Origin: JACRAO01 sp964490895
GTDB lineage: Bacteria > Bdellovibrionota > UBA1018
Length of the DNA: 64,000 nt
Assembly: GCA_964490895.1 (NCBI GenBank)
Contig: CAZBEI010000116.1
Location: forward strand, 1 to 64,000
Direction of reading: 5' to 3'
Under the pieces are notes generated by a model. The model had not been told where the DNA came from, did not search any database, and was given only the letters and a program-made list of their open reading frames with translations. The first letter of the stretch is position 1, and the number at the start of each line of letters is the position of its first letter. Shown piece by piece: positions 37,957 through 46,155 of the stretch. The translations under genes were made by a program, and so were the position numbers.

Positions 37957-38663
37957 TGGTACTTCTCTTTGAAAAACTGTTCGAGAGGCAACATCCCTGT
38001 GAGCCCCGGGAGCTTTGCTTTTTTCTCAGCCAACCAAAGTGCAACTTCGATCGCTCCCCTTGCAAAAATACTTCTGTCTTTTGCACTGTGAGAAAATATC
38101 ATCTGGTCATTTGCACCATAGTAACGGACTTCGTGCTCTCCAACAACCTCTCCAGCTCGAACACTGTGGGTTTGTACGTTTCCAGGTCCCATGGGCGAAA
38201 TCACTCGCTGCAAGGAAATAGCTGTTCCACTGGGCATATCTTTTTTATGGCGATGGTGGGTTTCTAAAATGACAGGAGTGTATTTTAGTTTTTCTAAAAT
38301 CCCATGCCCTGATTTGAGAATTTCTGTAAAAGCCATGACACCTAAAGAAAAATTAGAAGAAAGCACAATCGCTGTTTTTTTTGAAAGATTTTCTATCTCT
38401 CTCAAATCATCAATTTTCCAACCGGTGCTCCCTAAAATAAAAACTGGCAAAGGAGCACTCAAAAGCGCTTTTTTGATAAGCTCTACCGCTGCCGCAGGAG
38501 CCGAAAAATCAATGACGGCCTCTGACTTTAGAAGAGGCTCTAAAGCTTCTCCTTGACTCGCTTGAGCACAAAGCTCGGCTTGCTGTAAATAGCTGCTTTT
38601 CAAAAGCTCTTGGACTGTTTTTCCCATCCGACCCGAAGCACCGAGTATTCCGATTTTGATCAT
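37953..38663 (-). CDS. dapB: 4-hydroxy-tetrahydrodipicolinate reductase
   Basis: 236 residues from the ATG at 38663 (MIKIGILGASGRMGKTV), which overlaps the dapA stop as ATGA. NAD(P)-binding GASGRMG at the N-terminus; catalytic motif ETHHRHKKDMPSGTA with the conserved His pair and Lys. Second step of lysine/diaminopimelate synthesis after DapA. ATGA coupling also with dapL downstream. Confidence 0.95.
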   Translation of the reverse strand: MIKIGILGASGRMGKTVQELLKSSYLQQAELCAQASQGEALEPLLKSEAVIDFSAPAAAVELIKKALLSAPLPVFILGSTGWKIDDLREIENLSKKTAIVLSSNFSLGVMAFTEILKSGHGILEKLKYTPVILETHHRHKKDMPSGTAISLQRVISPMGPGNVQTHSVRAGEVVGEHEVRYYGANDQMIFSHSAKDRSIFARGAIEVALWLAEKKAKLPGLTGMLPLEQFFKEKYQ

Positions 38664-39565
38664 AGCGACTGCCTCTTTTGAGATAGGATCTTGCAAAATT
38701 TTAAGCTTTCTTCAAGTTTTTTCTGGCTAGCCTCTTGCATAGGAACCAGCGGGAGTCTCAAATAATTTCCGCACCATCCTGCGTAGGCCAAGGCCGCTTT
38801 GATGGGTCCAGGATTGCTTTCTATAAATAAATCTCTAAAAAGAGGGTAATACTGAGTGTGAATTTCGAGTGCACATTTGAGGTTTCCCTTTTCGAACGCA
38901 CTTTGAAGCGCGACCAAAGCACGCGGAAATAAATTAGAGGCCACAGAGACAATCCCCCGAGCGCCTAATGCTAGGGAGGGTAAAAAATTGACATCATCCC
39001 CAGTAAGAAGGTCTAATTTTTTCCCTGCTTGAGAGAGCTGATCTCGAATTTCGCTCAAAAAGGAAAGACTCCCCGAAGCTTCTTTGAGAGTCGTGATTTT
39101 AGGATGAGCGGCCAACTTTACAATGGTTTCAGGGGTAAGACTCACGGCCGTGCGTCCCGGGACATTATAAAGCATCACTTCGCAATCAATTGCCTCAGCA
39201 ATAGTTAAAAAATGTTTGAATAATCCAAATTGAGTCGGTTTGTTGTAATAGGGCGTAACCAGCAAAACCCCTGCAACACCTTGCTTGGATGCCCACTGAG
39301 AAAAAGCTACGGTTTCCGCCGTGTCATTGGTGCCAGTCCCAGCCACTACTTTTGTATGAGAGCCTTTCAATTCCTCTAAGGCCATGAGTATGAGTGTTTT
39401 TTTTTCTTCCTCAGAAAGGGTGGGAGCCTCTCCTGTAGTGCCACAGGGAATCACTCCTGCTACTTTGGCGGCTTTCTGGTTTTTTAGAAGTTCTTTGTAT
39501 GCTTTGAGGTCAACTTTGCTGTTTTTATCAAAGGGGGTAACCAGAGCCGTCCAAATACCGTGCAT
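38660..39565 (-). CDS. dapA: 4-hydroxy-tetrahydrodipicolinate synthase
   Basis: 301 residues from ATG at 39565 (MHGIWTALVTPF); another ATG two codons upstream is possible. TIM-barrel class I aldolase with GTTGEAPTLS, catalytic Tyr in MLYNVPGRT, Schiff-base Lys in TTLKEASGS. Condenses pyruvate with aspartate semialdehyde, the committed step of the DAP/lysine route. First gene of dapA-dapB-dapL. A strong hairpin with U-run stands just upstream and may end the preceding transcript or attenuate this one. Confidence 0.95.
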   Translation of the reverse strand: MHGIWTALVTPFDKNSKVDLKAYKELLKNQKAAKVAGVIPCGTTGEAPTLSEEEKKTLILMALEELKGSHTKVVAGTGTNDTAETVAFSQWASKQGVAGVLLVTPYYNKPTQFGLFKHFLTIAEAIDCEVMLYNVPGRTAVSLTPETIVKLAAHPKITTLKEASGSLSFLSEIRDQLSQAGKKLDLLTGDDVNFLPSLALGARGIVSVASNLFPRALVALQSAFEKGNLKCALEIHTQYYPLFRDLFIESNPGPIKAALAYAGWCGNYLRLPLVPMQEASQKKLEESLKFCKILSQKRQSL

Positions 39566-39585
39566 AAGCATCTGTTACCATAAAA

Positions 39586-39620
39586 GGGGCGGCTCTAAAA
39601 TATATATAAAAGCTCGCCCC
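39586..39620 (-). terminator. intrinsic terminator between the His-rich gene and dapA
   Basis: On the minus strand GGGGCG-A-GCT pairs with AGC-CGCCCC, a nine-pair stem with one bulged A, followed by TTTTAT. It begins 11 bases after the stop of the upstream gene and ends about 15 bases before the dapA start, so it may terminate that transcript. The AT-rich loop (TATATATAT) could also hold a promoter element for dapA. Confidence 0.7.
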
Positions 39621-39630
39621 CTAGAAAGAA

Positions 39631-40260
39631 TTAGTTGATTACGGTCTGTTGGACCCATGATCCATTTTTTTGAACATAGGTGTATCTTTCTTTTCCGTTG
39701 ATTTTATGGATTTGGACTTTGTCCACTTTTTCGACAGCTCCATTTGTAGAAGGAGTCATAAAAAAATCCACATCCACTTTGTCTCCGCCCTTGTCTTTAA
39801 AGTCTGCACAGACAAAAGAGGTGCCATTATTTAATTTTACAATTTTCTGGGTGTGAATCTTGTCTAAAGTCAATTGGCGATCCATTTGGCTGATCTCGTC
39901 TTTCATTACAAATAAGCCATTGGATTTGGTCTGTTCATTTTGAATAAAGGCTTTTAGGTCTTGCTCTACGTTTTTAGGATTCCAAGACGAATGACCTCCT
40001 GGTTTTTTGTCTTTTTTATGGCCTGACTTATCCCCTGGTTTCATAGGGTGTTTCACGTCTCCCCCTGGTTGCTCATGTTTCTTGGGTTCTCCCTTTGGGT
40101 GCTCATGTCCCTGTATTTTGGGATCCCCCTGTGGATGTTCTGCTGCTGACTGATTTTGTTCTTTAGTAGTAGTAGTTGGGTGTTCCTCAGAAAAAGCACT
40201 TGGAACTTGGAAATAAAATAAAACGGCACTGGCTAATACTGCATTTAATAAATAACGCAT
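39631..40260 (-). CDS. exported His/Pro/Lys-rich protein of unknown function
   Basis: 209 residues, AAGGAG ribosome site. Signal peptide ending PSAFSEE. Residues about 40-92 form an imperfect repeat region built from EHP-G-PK/ HEQPGGD/ KPGDK units with many His, Lys and Gly, which could bind metal or polyanions. A compact C-terminal domain (about 95-205) follows, with one Cys in FVCADFKDK. No family recognised. Single transcript ending in the hairpin at 39586-39620. Confidence 0.78.
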   Translation of the reverse strand: MRYLLNAVLASAVLFYFQVPSAFSEEHPTTTTKEQNQSAAEHPQGDPKIQGHEHPKGEPKKHEQPGGDVKHPMKPGDKSGHKKDKKPGGHSSWNPKNVEQDLKAFIQNEQTKSNGLFVMKDEISQMDRQLTLDKIHTQKIVKLNNGTSFVCADFKDKGGDKVDVDFFMTPSTNGAVEKVDKVQIHKINGKERYTYVQKNGSWVQQTVIN

Positions 40261-40351
40261 GTTTTCTCCTTTTCTAATTTAAGATATTAAGGCTATACTT
40301 TCCTACTTAGGTTTATTTTTTTACTTTTGTAAACAAAAAAGGGGGCTGCAA

Positions 40352-41338
40352 ATGAATTTAAGCAAGTTTTATATTTTTTTATATTTTCTGTTCTGCATTG
40401 TTTTTGGATTGAGAGCCTTTTCAGCTCTACCCCCACACTCTGCTGTAGCTCAATACGAATTTACTTACCATGTCACGGTGCCTCAACAAGAGGCCGGCGT
40501 AAAATCCATAAAAATGTGGATCCCTTTTCCGGCCGAAAATCTCGAACAAAAAATTGTTTCGCATCTGATTTCTACCAATGTCCCTTATCAAATTACAAAA
40601 GAAGACAAGTTTGGAAATCGAATGTTTTTTTTATCCGTCAACACCCAGAACACCTTCCCCATTCAATTCGAAGCGGTCTATAAAATTGAGAGAAAAGAGG
40701 CGCTCTCTTTAGGTCTCGATCAACTCGGGAGAGAACTCCATTGGAGCCCTGCGGAGTTTCTCAACATAGAAAAAAACACCCCTATCCGTGGTGTCATTGC
40801 AGAAATTGCCGAGAAAGAGACACAAGGACTCACTGAAAACTCAGAAAAAATTAAAAAAATGTACCAATATATTGTCAAAACGATGTCTTATAGCAAAGAG
40901 GGCACAGGCTGGGGCAGAGGAGATGCCATCTGGGCCTGCAGCAACAAAAGAGGAAACTGCACTGATTTTCACTCCCTTTTCATAGGCATGGCTAGAAGTC
41001 AAAAAATTCCAGCTCGTTTTGAAATTGGATTCCCTATTCCGCCCCAAGGCGAGGGCAATGTCCCAGGCTACCACTGTTGGGCGAGAGCCTATTCTGAAAA
41101 AACAGGTTGGGTTCCAGTAGATGCAAGCGAAGCTAAAAAAACAGGTAAAATGCTCGAATACTTTGGTCACCTCCCCAATAACCGAATCCATTTTACAACA
41201 GGGAGAGACCTCGAACTCAATCCCAAGCAAGCAGGGGAACCACTTAATTTTTTCATTTATCCCTACATGGAGTTAGACAACAAAGCTTCGGAGAACTTCA
41301 AAAAAGAATTTTTTGTAAAAACTTTGACAAAATCGTGA
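40352..41338 (+). CDS. exported transglutaminase-like protein
   Basis: 328 residues, signal peptide ending RAFSALPP. Transglutaminase-like core with the papain-type triad: Cys203 in GNCTDFHSLF, His241 in YHCWARAY, Asp257 in PVDAS. An N-terminal beta domain (about 30-135) precedes it, as in many bacterial transglutaminase-like proteins, which usually act as peptidases or amidases. GGGGG lies six bases before the ATG. Periplasmic; substrate unknown. Confidence 0.85.
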   Translation: MNLSKFYIFLYFLFCIVFGLRAFSALPPHSAVAQYEFTYHVTVPQQEAGVKSIKMWIPFPAENLEQKIVSHLISTNVPYQITKEDKFGNRMFFLSVNTQNTFPIQFEAVYKIERKEALSLGLDQLGRELHWSPAEFLNIEKNTPIRGVIAEIAEKETQGLTENSEKIKKMYQYIVKTMSYSKEGTGWGRGDAIWACSNKRGNCTDFHSLFIGMARSQKIPARFEIGFPIPPQGEGNVPGYHCWARAYSEKTGWVPVDASEAKKTGKMLEYFGHLPNNRIHFTTGRDLELNPKQAGEPLNFFIYPYMELDNKASENFKKEFFVKTLTKS

Positions 41339-41400
41339 TAACTTTCTTGCAGCGAGTAACATTGTTTATATAGATTCTACTCAGAAAGGCTCTAGCACCT

Positions 41401-42204
41401 ATGGCCATCACACACTCTTTGGACAAACAAGCTTCTTATGGCGAAACACTTCGCCAAGATTTTTGGTGGATTCAGCCTATTGCTGTTTTTTGTGGGTTAT
41501 CTGCCTTTATTCTTTATTCTACTTGGGCAGCATTTCAGGGAAATCATTATCACTTTGGCCCCTACCTTTCGCCCTTTTACTCTCCTGAGATTTTTGGAGA
41601 CTCCCCTCACAGCTGGTTTGGACCTAAACCCAGCCTGTTTCCGCAGTGGGCTCCTTGGTCACCTGCATTTTTAATTCTCTGGATCCCTGCTAGCTTTAGA
41701 CTGACTTGTTACTATTACCGTGGAGCCTATTACAAGGCCTTTTGGGCTGATCCTCCAAACTGTGCTGTGGGTGAACCTCGCAAATCTTATCTAGGAGAGC
41801 AAACGCTCCCCCTGATTTTACAAAACCTGCACCGATATTTCTTTTATTTGGCTGCGATTTTTATTCTTTTTTTATTTCACGACGCTTGGACAGCCCTCTG
41901 GTTTACAAATCCGGCTACAGGACTGAAAACTTTTGGAATTGGAGTTGGGACTTTGGTGCTGACGATCAATGCCATTCTTTTGGGGGGTTACACCTTTGGA
42001 TGCCATTGTTTTAGGCATTTTGCTGGAGGATCTTTAGACGAAATCTCTAAAAAACCCATCCGCCATAAAGTTTATGAGGGTGCCAGTTGTTTAAATCGAC
42101 GGCACATGCTTTGGGCTTGGATGAGCCTTTGTTGGGTAGGTTTTTCGGATATTTACATCCGGCTCTGCTCAATGGGGATTTGGACAGATTGGAGACTTTT
42201 TTAA
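41401..42204 (+). CDS. sdhC: succinate dehydrogenase/fumarate reductase membrane subunit
   Basis: 267 residues with about five membrane segments (about 29-48, 86-105, 142-165, 178-200, 232-250). Histidines in HRYFFY, FLFHDAW and CHCFRHF are candidate haem b ligands. It is the single membrane anchor of a cytochrome-A-B type complex like that of some actinobacteria and deltaproteobacteria. One base separates it from sdhA. Direction (succinate oxidation or fumarate reduction) cannot be decided from sequence. Confidence 0.85.
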   Translation: MAITHSLDKQASYGETLRQDFWWIQPIAVFCGLSAFILYSTWAAFQGNHYHFGPYLSPFYSPEIFGDSPHSWFGPKPSLFPQWAPWSPAFLILWIPASFRLTCYYYRGAYYKAFWADPPNCAVGEPRKSYLGEQTLPLILQNLHRYFFYLAAIFILFLFHDAWTALWFTNPATGLKTFGIGVGTLVLTINAILLGGYTFGCHCFRHFAGGSLDEISKKPIRHKVYEGASCLNRRHMLWAWMSLCWVGFSDIYIRLCSMGIWTDWRLF

Positions 42205-42205
42205 T

Positions 42206-44020
42206 ATGTCAAATGAGCAAACTTTTTCCCATGACGTTTTAGTCATTGGTGCGGGTGGAGCAGGCCTGAGAGCCGCCATCGAAGCCGCTCAAATGGGTCT
42301 CTCTGTTGGACTGATCTGCAAATCTCTTTTAGGAAAAGCCCACACCGTAATGGCAGAAGGCGGGGTCGCTGCCGCACTTGCCAATGTGGATGATCGAGAT
42401 AGTTGGAGTGTTCATTTTGCCGACACCATGAGGGGGGGACAATACCTCAACAATTGGCGGATGGCAGAGCTGCATGCCAAAGAAGCTCCCGATCGAGTGC
42501 GGGAACTCGAAGCTTGGGGAGCAGTTTTTGATCGCACTCCAGATGGTAAAATCCTGCAGCGAAATTTTGGAGGCCACAAATACCCTCGGCTTGCCCACGT
42601 AGGGGATCGCACGGGATTAGAAATGATTCGAACGCTCCAAGATCACGCCATCCATCAAGGCATCGAAGTCTATATGGAGCAAACCGTGATTCAACTCTTC
42701 AAAGATGGTGATCGGATTTCTGGAGCCTTGGCCTATGATCGAGAGAGAGGACAGTTCAAAATTTTTAATGCCAAAGCCATTGTGCTAGCCACTGGAGGCA
42801 TTGGGAGATCCTTCAAAATCACAAGCAATAGTTGGGAGTATACAGGAGACGGCCATGCGCTGGCCTATCACGTGGGTGCGTCCCTTATAGATATGGAGTT
42901 TGTGCAATTTCACCCCACCGGAATGGTCTGGCCTCCCAGTGTGCGTGGCATTTTAGTGACTGAGGGAGTGCGTGGAGAAGGTGGGATCTTAAAAAATAAA
43001 GACGGCAAACGATTTATGTTTGATGACATTCCTGAAAATTATAAAAATCAAACTGCCGACAACCCAGAGGAAGGCTGGCGCTACGTCTTAGGGGATAAAA
43101 ACGCAAAACGGCCCCCAGAGCTGCTCACCCGTGATCATGTTGCGCGATGTATTATGAGGGAAGTTAGGGCAGGAAGAGGCTCTCCCCATGGTGGTGTATT
43201 TTTAGACATTGCCTGGATCAAAGAAAAGATTTCAAACTCCGAAGAACATATTAAAAAGAAACTCCCCAGCATGTACCACCAGTTTAAACAGCTGGCCAAT
43301 ATCGACATCACCAAAGAACCCATGGAAGTCGGCCCCACTACACACTACATCATGGGAGGGATTTTAGTAGATGGAGACACGCAAATGACTAGCCTGCCTG
43401 GACTTTTTGCCGCTGGTGAGTGTGCTGGAGGCCTTCACGGAGCCAATCGCCTCGGAGGAAATTCGCTTTCAGACCTCTTGGTCTTTGGAAAACGTGCCGG
43501 AGAATATGCCGCAAAATATGCGCTCGAAGTTTCGCATGGGAAAATGAATGTACAGGAAATTGACGAAACAACCAAAAAAGCCCTAGAACCTTTTGGGAGA
43601 ACTACTCAGTCCACAGGTCCCTATCAAATTCAACAAAAACTCCAAGATATGATGCAAGACGGAGTTGGCATTGTCCGGTCAGACGCAGAGATGAAAAAAT
43701 CCTTAGAGAGCGTTCTAAACTTTAGAAATAATCTTGAACAGATCTCTGTCGATGGAAACAGAGAATACAACGCAGGTTGGCATACCGCATTAGATCTCAA
43801 TAACCTCTTAACCGTTTCCGAAGCCATCACTCGAGCGGCCATTGAGAGAAAAGAAAGTAGAGGGGGACACTTTAGAGAAGATTATCCCAACAAAGTAGAT
43901 TTGTTTGGTAAAATTAATTTAGTGATTCAAAAAGGAAAAAACGGAGAGATGCAAGTGATACAAAAAGCCATTCCTGAGATGCGTCAAGACTTAAAAAAAG
44001 TGATTGAGGAGATGAAATAG
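42206..44020 (+). CDS. sdhA: succinate dehydrogenase/fumarate reductase flavoprotein subunit
   Basis: 604 residues. FAD dinucleotide fold VLVIGAGGAGLRAAIEAA; covalent-flavin His46 in KAHTVMAEGG; active-site FHPTG, TEGVRGEGG, RDHVAR and THYIMGG. Interconverts succinate and fumarate at the cytoplasmic side of the inner membrane. sdhB starts directly at its stop. Full length, no anomaly. Confidence 0.96.
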   Translation: MSNEQTFSHDVLVIGAGGAGLRAAIEAAQMGLSVGLICKSLLGKAHTVMAEGGVAAALANVDDRDSWSVHFADTMRGGQYLNNWRMAELHAKEAPDRVRELEAWGAVFDRTPDGKILQRNFGGHKYPRLAHVGDRTGLEMIRTLQDHAIHQGIEVYMEQTVIQLFKDGDRISGALAYDRERGQFKIFNAKAIVLATGGIGRSFKITSNSWEYTGDGHALAYHVGASLIDMEFVQFHPTGMVWPPSVRGILVTEGVRGEGGILKNKDGKRFMFDDIPENYKNQTADNPEEGWRYVLGDKNAKRPPELLTRDHVARCIMREVRAGRGSPHGGVFLDIAWIKEKISNSEEHIKKKLPSMYHQFKQLANIDITKEPMEVGPTTHYIMGGILVDGDTQMTSLPGLFAAGECAGGLHGANRLGGNSLSDLLVFGKRAGEYAAKYALEVSHGKMNVQEIDETTKKALEPFGRTTQSTGPYQIQQKLQDMMQDGVGIVRSDAEMKKSLESVLNFRNNLEQISVDGNREYNAGWHTALDLNNLLTVSEAITRAAIERKESRGGHFREDYPNKVDLFGKINLVIQKGKNGEMQVIQKAIPEMRQDLKKVIEEMK

Positions 44021-44758
44021 ATGGAGGCAACTTTTAGAATCTGGAGAGGCAACTCTGAAAAAGGAGATTTTCAGGATCTCACGACCTCTGTCACTGAGGG
44101 AATGGTGGTTTTAGATGCTGTTCATCAAATTCAGGCCGAAAAGGCAAATGACTTGGCTGTTCGCTGGAACTGCAAAGCTGGGAAGTGTGGATCTTGCTCA
44201 GCTGAGGTCAATGGAATGCCTAAACTCATGTGCATGACCAGGCTGAGTGATTTGGATTTGTCCAAACCCGTCACCCTCACACCCATGAGAGCTTTTCCAA
44301 AAATTAAAGACCTCGTCACGGATGTCTCTTGGAATTTTAGAGTGAAAAAGAAAATTAAAAAATTTACTCCACGTCCTCCAGACGCCCAGGATGGAACCTG
44401 GCGCATGCAACAGACCGACATCGACCGTGTGCAAGAATTTAGAAAATGCATTGAGTGTTTTTTATGTCAAGACGTCTGCCACGTGCTTCGAGATCATCAC
44501 AAACACGAAGAATTTATTGGACCCCGTTTTTTAGTCTATACAGCAGCTCTCGAGATGCATCCCTTAGATACTTTGGATCGCCGCGAAGAACTCAAAAAAA
44601 CTCAGGGCATCGGTTACTGCAATATCACAAAGTGCTGCACCAAAGTTTGTCCAGAAAATATCCAGATTACAGACAATGCAATTATCCCACTCAAAGAACG
44701 AGTTGCGGATCAGTTTTATGACCCTGTGCACAAGATTTTAGACTTCATTAGAAAATAA
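44021..44758 (+). CDS. sdhB: succinate dehydrogenase/fumarate reductase iron-sulfur subunit
   Basis: 245 residues. [2Fe-2S] ligands Cys51, Cys56, Cys59, Cys71; [4Fe-4S] motif CIECFLCQDVC; third cluster motif CNITKCCTKVCP, in which the usual two-residue region carries an extra adjacent Cys. Relays electrons from SdhA FADH2 to the quinone at SdhC. Last gene of sdhCAB; converges on the XRE gene with two bases between the stops. Confidence 0.95.
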   Translation: MEATFRIWRGNSEKGDFQDLTTSVTEGMVVLDAVHQIQAEKANDLAVRWNCKAGKCGSCSAEVNGMPKLMCMTRLSDLDLSKPVTLTPMRAFPKIKDLVTDVSWNFRVKKKIKKFTPRPPDAQDGTWRMQQTDIDRVQEFRKCIECFLCQDVCHVLRDHHKHEEFIGPRFLVYTAALEMHPLDTLDRREELKKTQGIGYCNITKCCTKVCPENIQITDNAIIPLKERVADQFYDPVHKILDFIRK

Positions 44759-44760
44759 AC

Positions 44761-45231
44761 TCAGGCTGCCTCTTTTGTAACAACCTTCATATCCACACGA
44801 TAACCTAGAACGGCTAACAGGCGCAGCATTTCGTCTACAGATTTCTTATAGTTTGCAGGATCTAGCAAGCGATAGAGCTGGCTTGGAGAAGTTTTGAGTT
44901 GACGAATGACTTCGTGCTTACTTAGCCCAGCATGTTTAAGTAATCCAAGCGCTTCCAGGGTAAGTTGATGAAGGGCCATGTCCCTCAAAAAACCAGGATC
45001 TTGGTTGTAATCCAAGAAAGCATCCAAATGGACAGAGCCCTCTCTGCCTGAACTCAGGATATAGGTAACCGCCCTGTAACCAAGTTCTGAATCTACATAG
45101 GCAGTTTTGATCTTGTCTTTGGCAGAAGGCTTTAGGCGAAGGCGGGAAAACGGCAAGCTCAGGGTTCCTTTAAAAATTCCAATCTCTAAAGTTTTCTTCC
45201 GAGAGTTCACTGAAACACAATAAATTTTCAT
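44761..45231 (-). CDS. XRE-type helix-turn-helix protein, antitoxin-like
   Basis: 156 residues. An N-terminal beta domain (DUF2442-like in general appearance) is followed by a C-terminal HTH (ALGLLKHAGLSKHEVIRQLKTSPSQLYRLLDPANY). The HTH pattern resembles HigA/XRE antitoxins. The ATG overlaps the stop of the DUF4160 gene as ATGA, with GAGGGAAAG before it. As second gene of the pair it would be the DNA-binding partner. Confidence 0.72.
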   Translation of the reverse strand: MKIYCVSVNSRKKTLEIGIFKGTLSLPFSRLRLKPSAKDKIKTAYVDSELGYRAVTYILSSGREGSVHLDAFLDYNQDPGFLRDMALHQLTLEALGLLKHAGLSKHEVIRQLKTSPSQLYRLLDPANYKKSVDEMLRLLAVLGYRVDMKVVTKEAA

Positions 45232-45428
45232 AGCTTTCCCTCTTTTACAAGGCCATTAAGCAATTTCAAAATCTTGTCATTAATGGCTCCGCTCATCAGA
45301 ACCCGGGCTTCTAAGTTCCACTTAGCCACTTCTTTGCCATCTCTAAAAACATGAACATGTCGTGGGTCATGATCTCCTTTATAAGTGATAAATATATAAC
45401 CACCGCGACGTAGTTTTCCCATTTTCAT
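45228..45428 (-). CDS. DUF4160-family small protein, toxin candidate
   Basis: 66 residues, or 64 from the second ATG. GGYIFITYKGDHDPRHVHVFRDGKEVAKWNLE is the DUF4160 pattern (DH-PPHVHV and similar). DUF4160 genes commonly precede small HTH genes and are suspected toxin-antitoxin modules. A perfect 8-bp palindrome lies three bases upstream of the start. The gene pair stands between sdhCAB and terC with no other mobile signature. Confidence 0.78.
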   Translation of the reverse strand: MKMGKLRRGGYIFITYKGDHDPRHVHVFRDGKEVAKWNLEARVLMSGAINDKILKLLNGLVKEGKL

Positions 45429-45431
45429 TAG

Positions 45432-45453
45432 ATATTACCACACAAGGTAATAT
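45432..45453 (-). promoter_or_regulatory. palindromic operator of the DUF4160/XRE pair
   Basis: ATATTACC and GGTAATAT form a perfect 8-bp inverted repeat with a 6-base spacer, and TATATATAA adjoins it as a possible -10. The site overlaps the region where a promoter of the pair must lie, the usual position for autoregulation by an XRE antitoxin. Confidence 0.7.
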
Positions 45454-45465
45454 ATATAAAGAAAT

Positions 45466-46125
45466 TTATTTGCTTTTCTTTTTAAATCCAAATAAGATTG
45501 TAATAAGCATTGTCCCCCAGAAAATCAAAAATGCCGGTGCTTGGGGTGAGTGAAAATTAAGATAAGAAAGCTCTAATCCCTCTAGAATCACTTTCACCCC
45601 AATTAAAAAAATAAGGTGATAAGCCGTGTCTTCGAACGCTGGGAATTTCTCTAAAACATTAATAAACCCGCTGGCTGCAAAGCGCATGATGACAATTCCT
45701 AGCACTCCTCCTGTAAAAATAACCCAAAACTTAGGGGTCAGTGCTACGGCCGCTAAAATAGAATCCAGCGCAAAAGCAATGTCGGTGAGCTCTATGGCTA
45801 AAATGGTTTTCCAAAAATGGCGAGATGACTGTGTTGGTTTTTCTGCCTCCTTTTTTTTGGGAATAAAATGTTGAGCAGCGATAAAAAGGAGGTAGGCTCC
45901 GCCTACAAACTTGACCCAGTGCCAGCGCAAAAGCTGACTGATCAAACCCAAAGCTAAGAATCTAAATCCAATGGCTCCTACAAGCCCATAGGTAAGCGCT
46001 TTGCGTCTTTGCTCTTTGGGCAAACCCTTGGCCAAAAGAGCAAGCACGAGGGCATTGTCGATCGAAAGGATGCCCTCTAAGAAAACCAGAAGTAAAATGA
46101 GAACAAGATCGCCGGAGGTGAACAT
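45466..46125 (-). CDS. TerC/YjbE-family integral membrane protein
   Basis: 219 residues with about seven hydrophobic segments. LEGILSIDNALVLALLAKGLP and ELTDIAFALDSILAAVAL carry the acidic residues typical of TerC metal transporters. Family members export Mn2+ (MeeY/MeeF, Alx) or contribute to tellurite resistance. 30 bases after the metallopeptidase-like lipoprotein gene and possibly cotranscribed. No yybP-ykoY riboswitch space upstream. Confidence 0.85.
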   Translation of the reverse strand: MFTSGDLVLILLLVFLEGILSIDNALVLALLAKGLPKEQRRKALTYGLVGAIGFRFLALGLISQLLRWHWVKFVGGAYLLFIAAQHFIPKKKEAEKPTQSSRHFWKTILAIELTDIAFALDSILAAVALTPKFWVIFTGGVLGIVIMRFAASGFINVLEKFPAFEDTAYHLIFLIGVKVILEGLELSYLNFHSPQAPAFLIFWGTMLITILFGFKKKSK

Positions 46126-46155
46126 AGCCCACTATAACGGAAGAGTTAGAAAAAA

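Noticed and set aside
39566..39630. Lysine riboswitch before dapA
   Set aside because: Only about 60 bases separate the genes and they are filled by one simple hairpin with U-run; the multi-helix L-box cannot fit.
46126..46155. yybP-ykoY manganese riboswitch before the TerC gene
   Set aside because: Only 30 bases to the upstream gene; no room.
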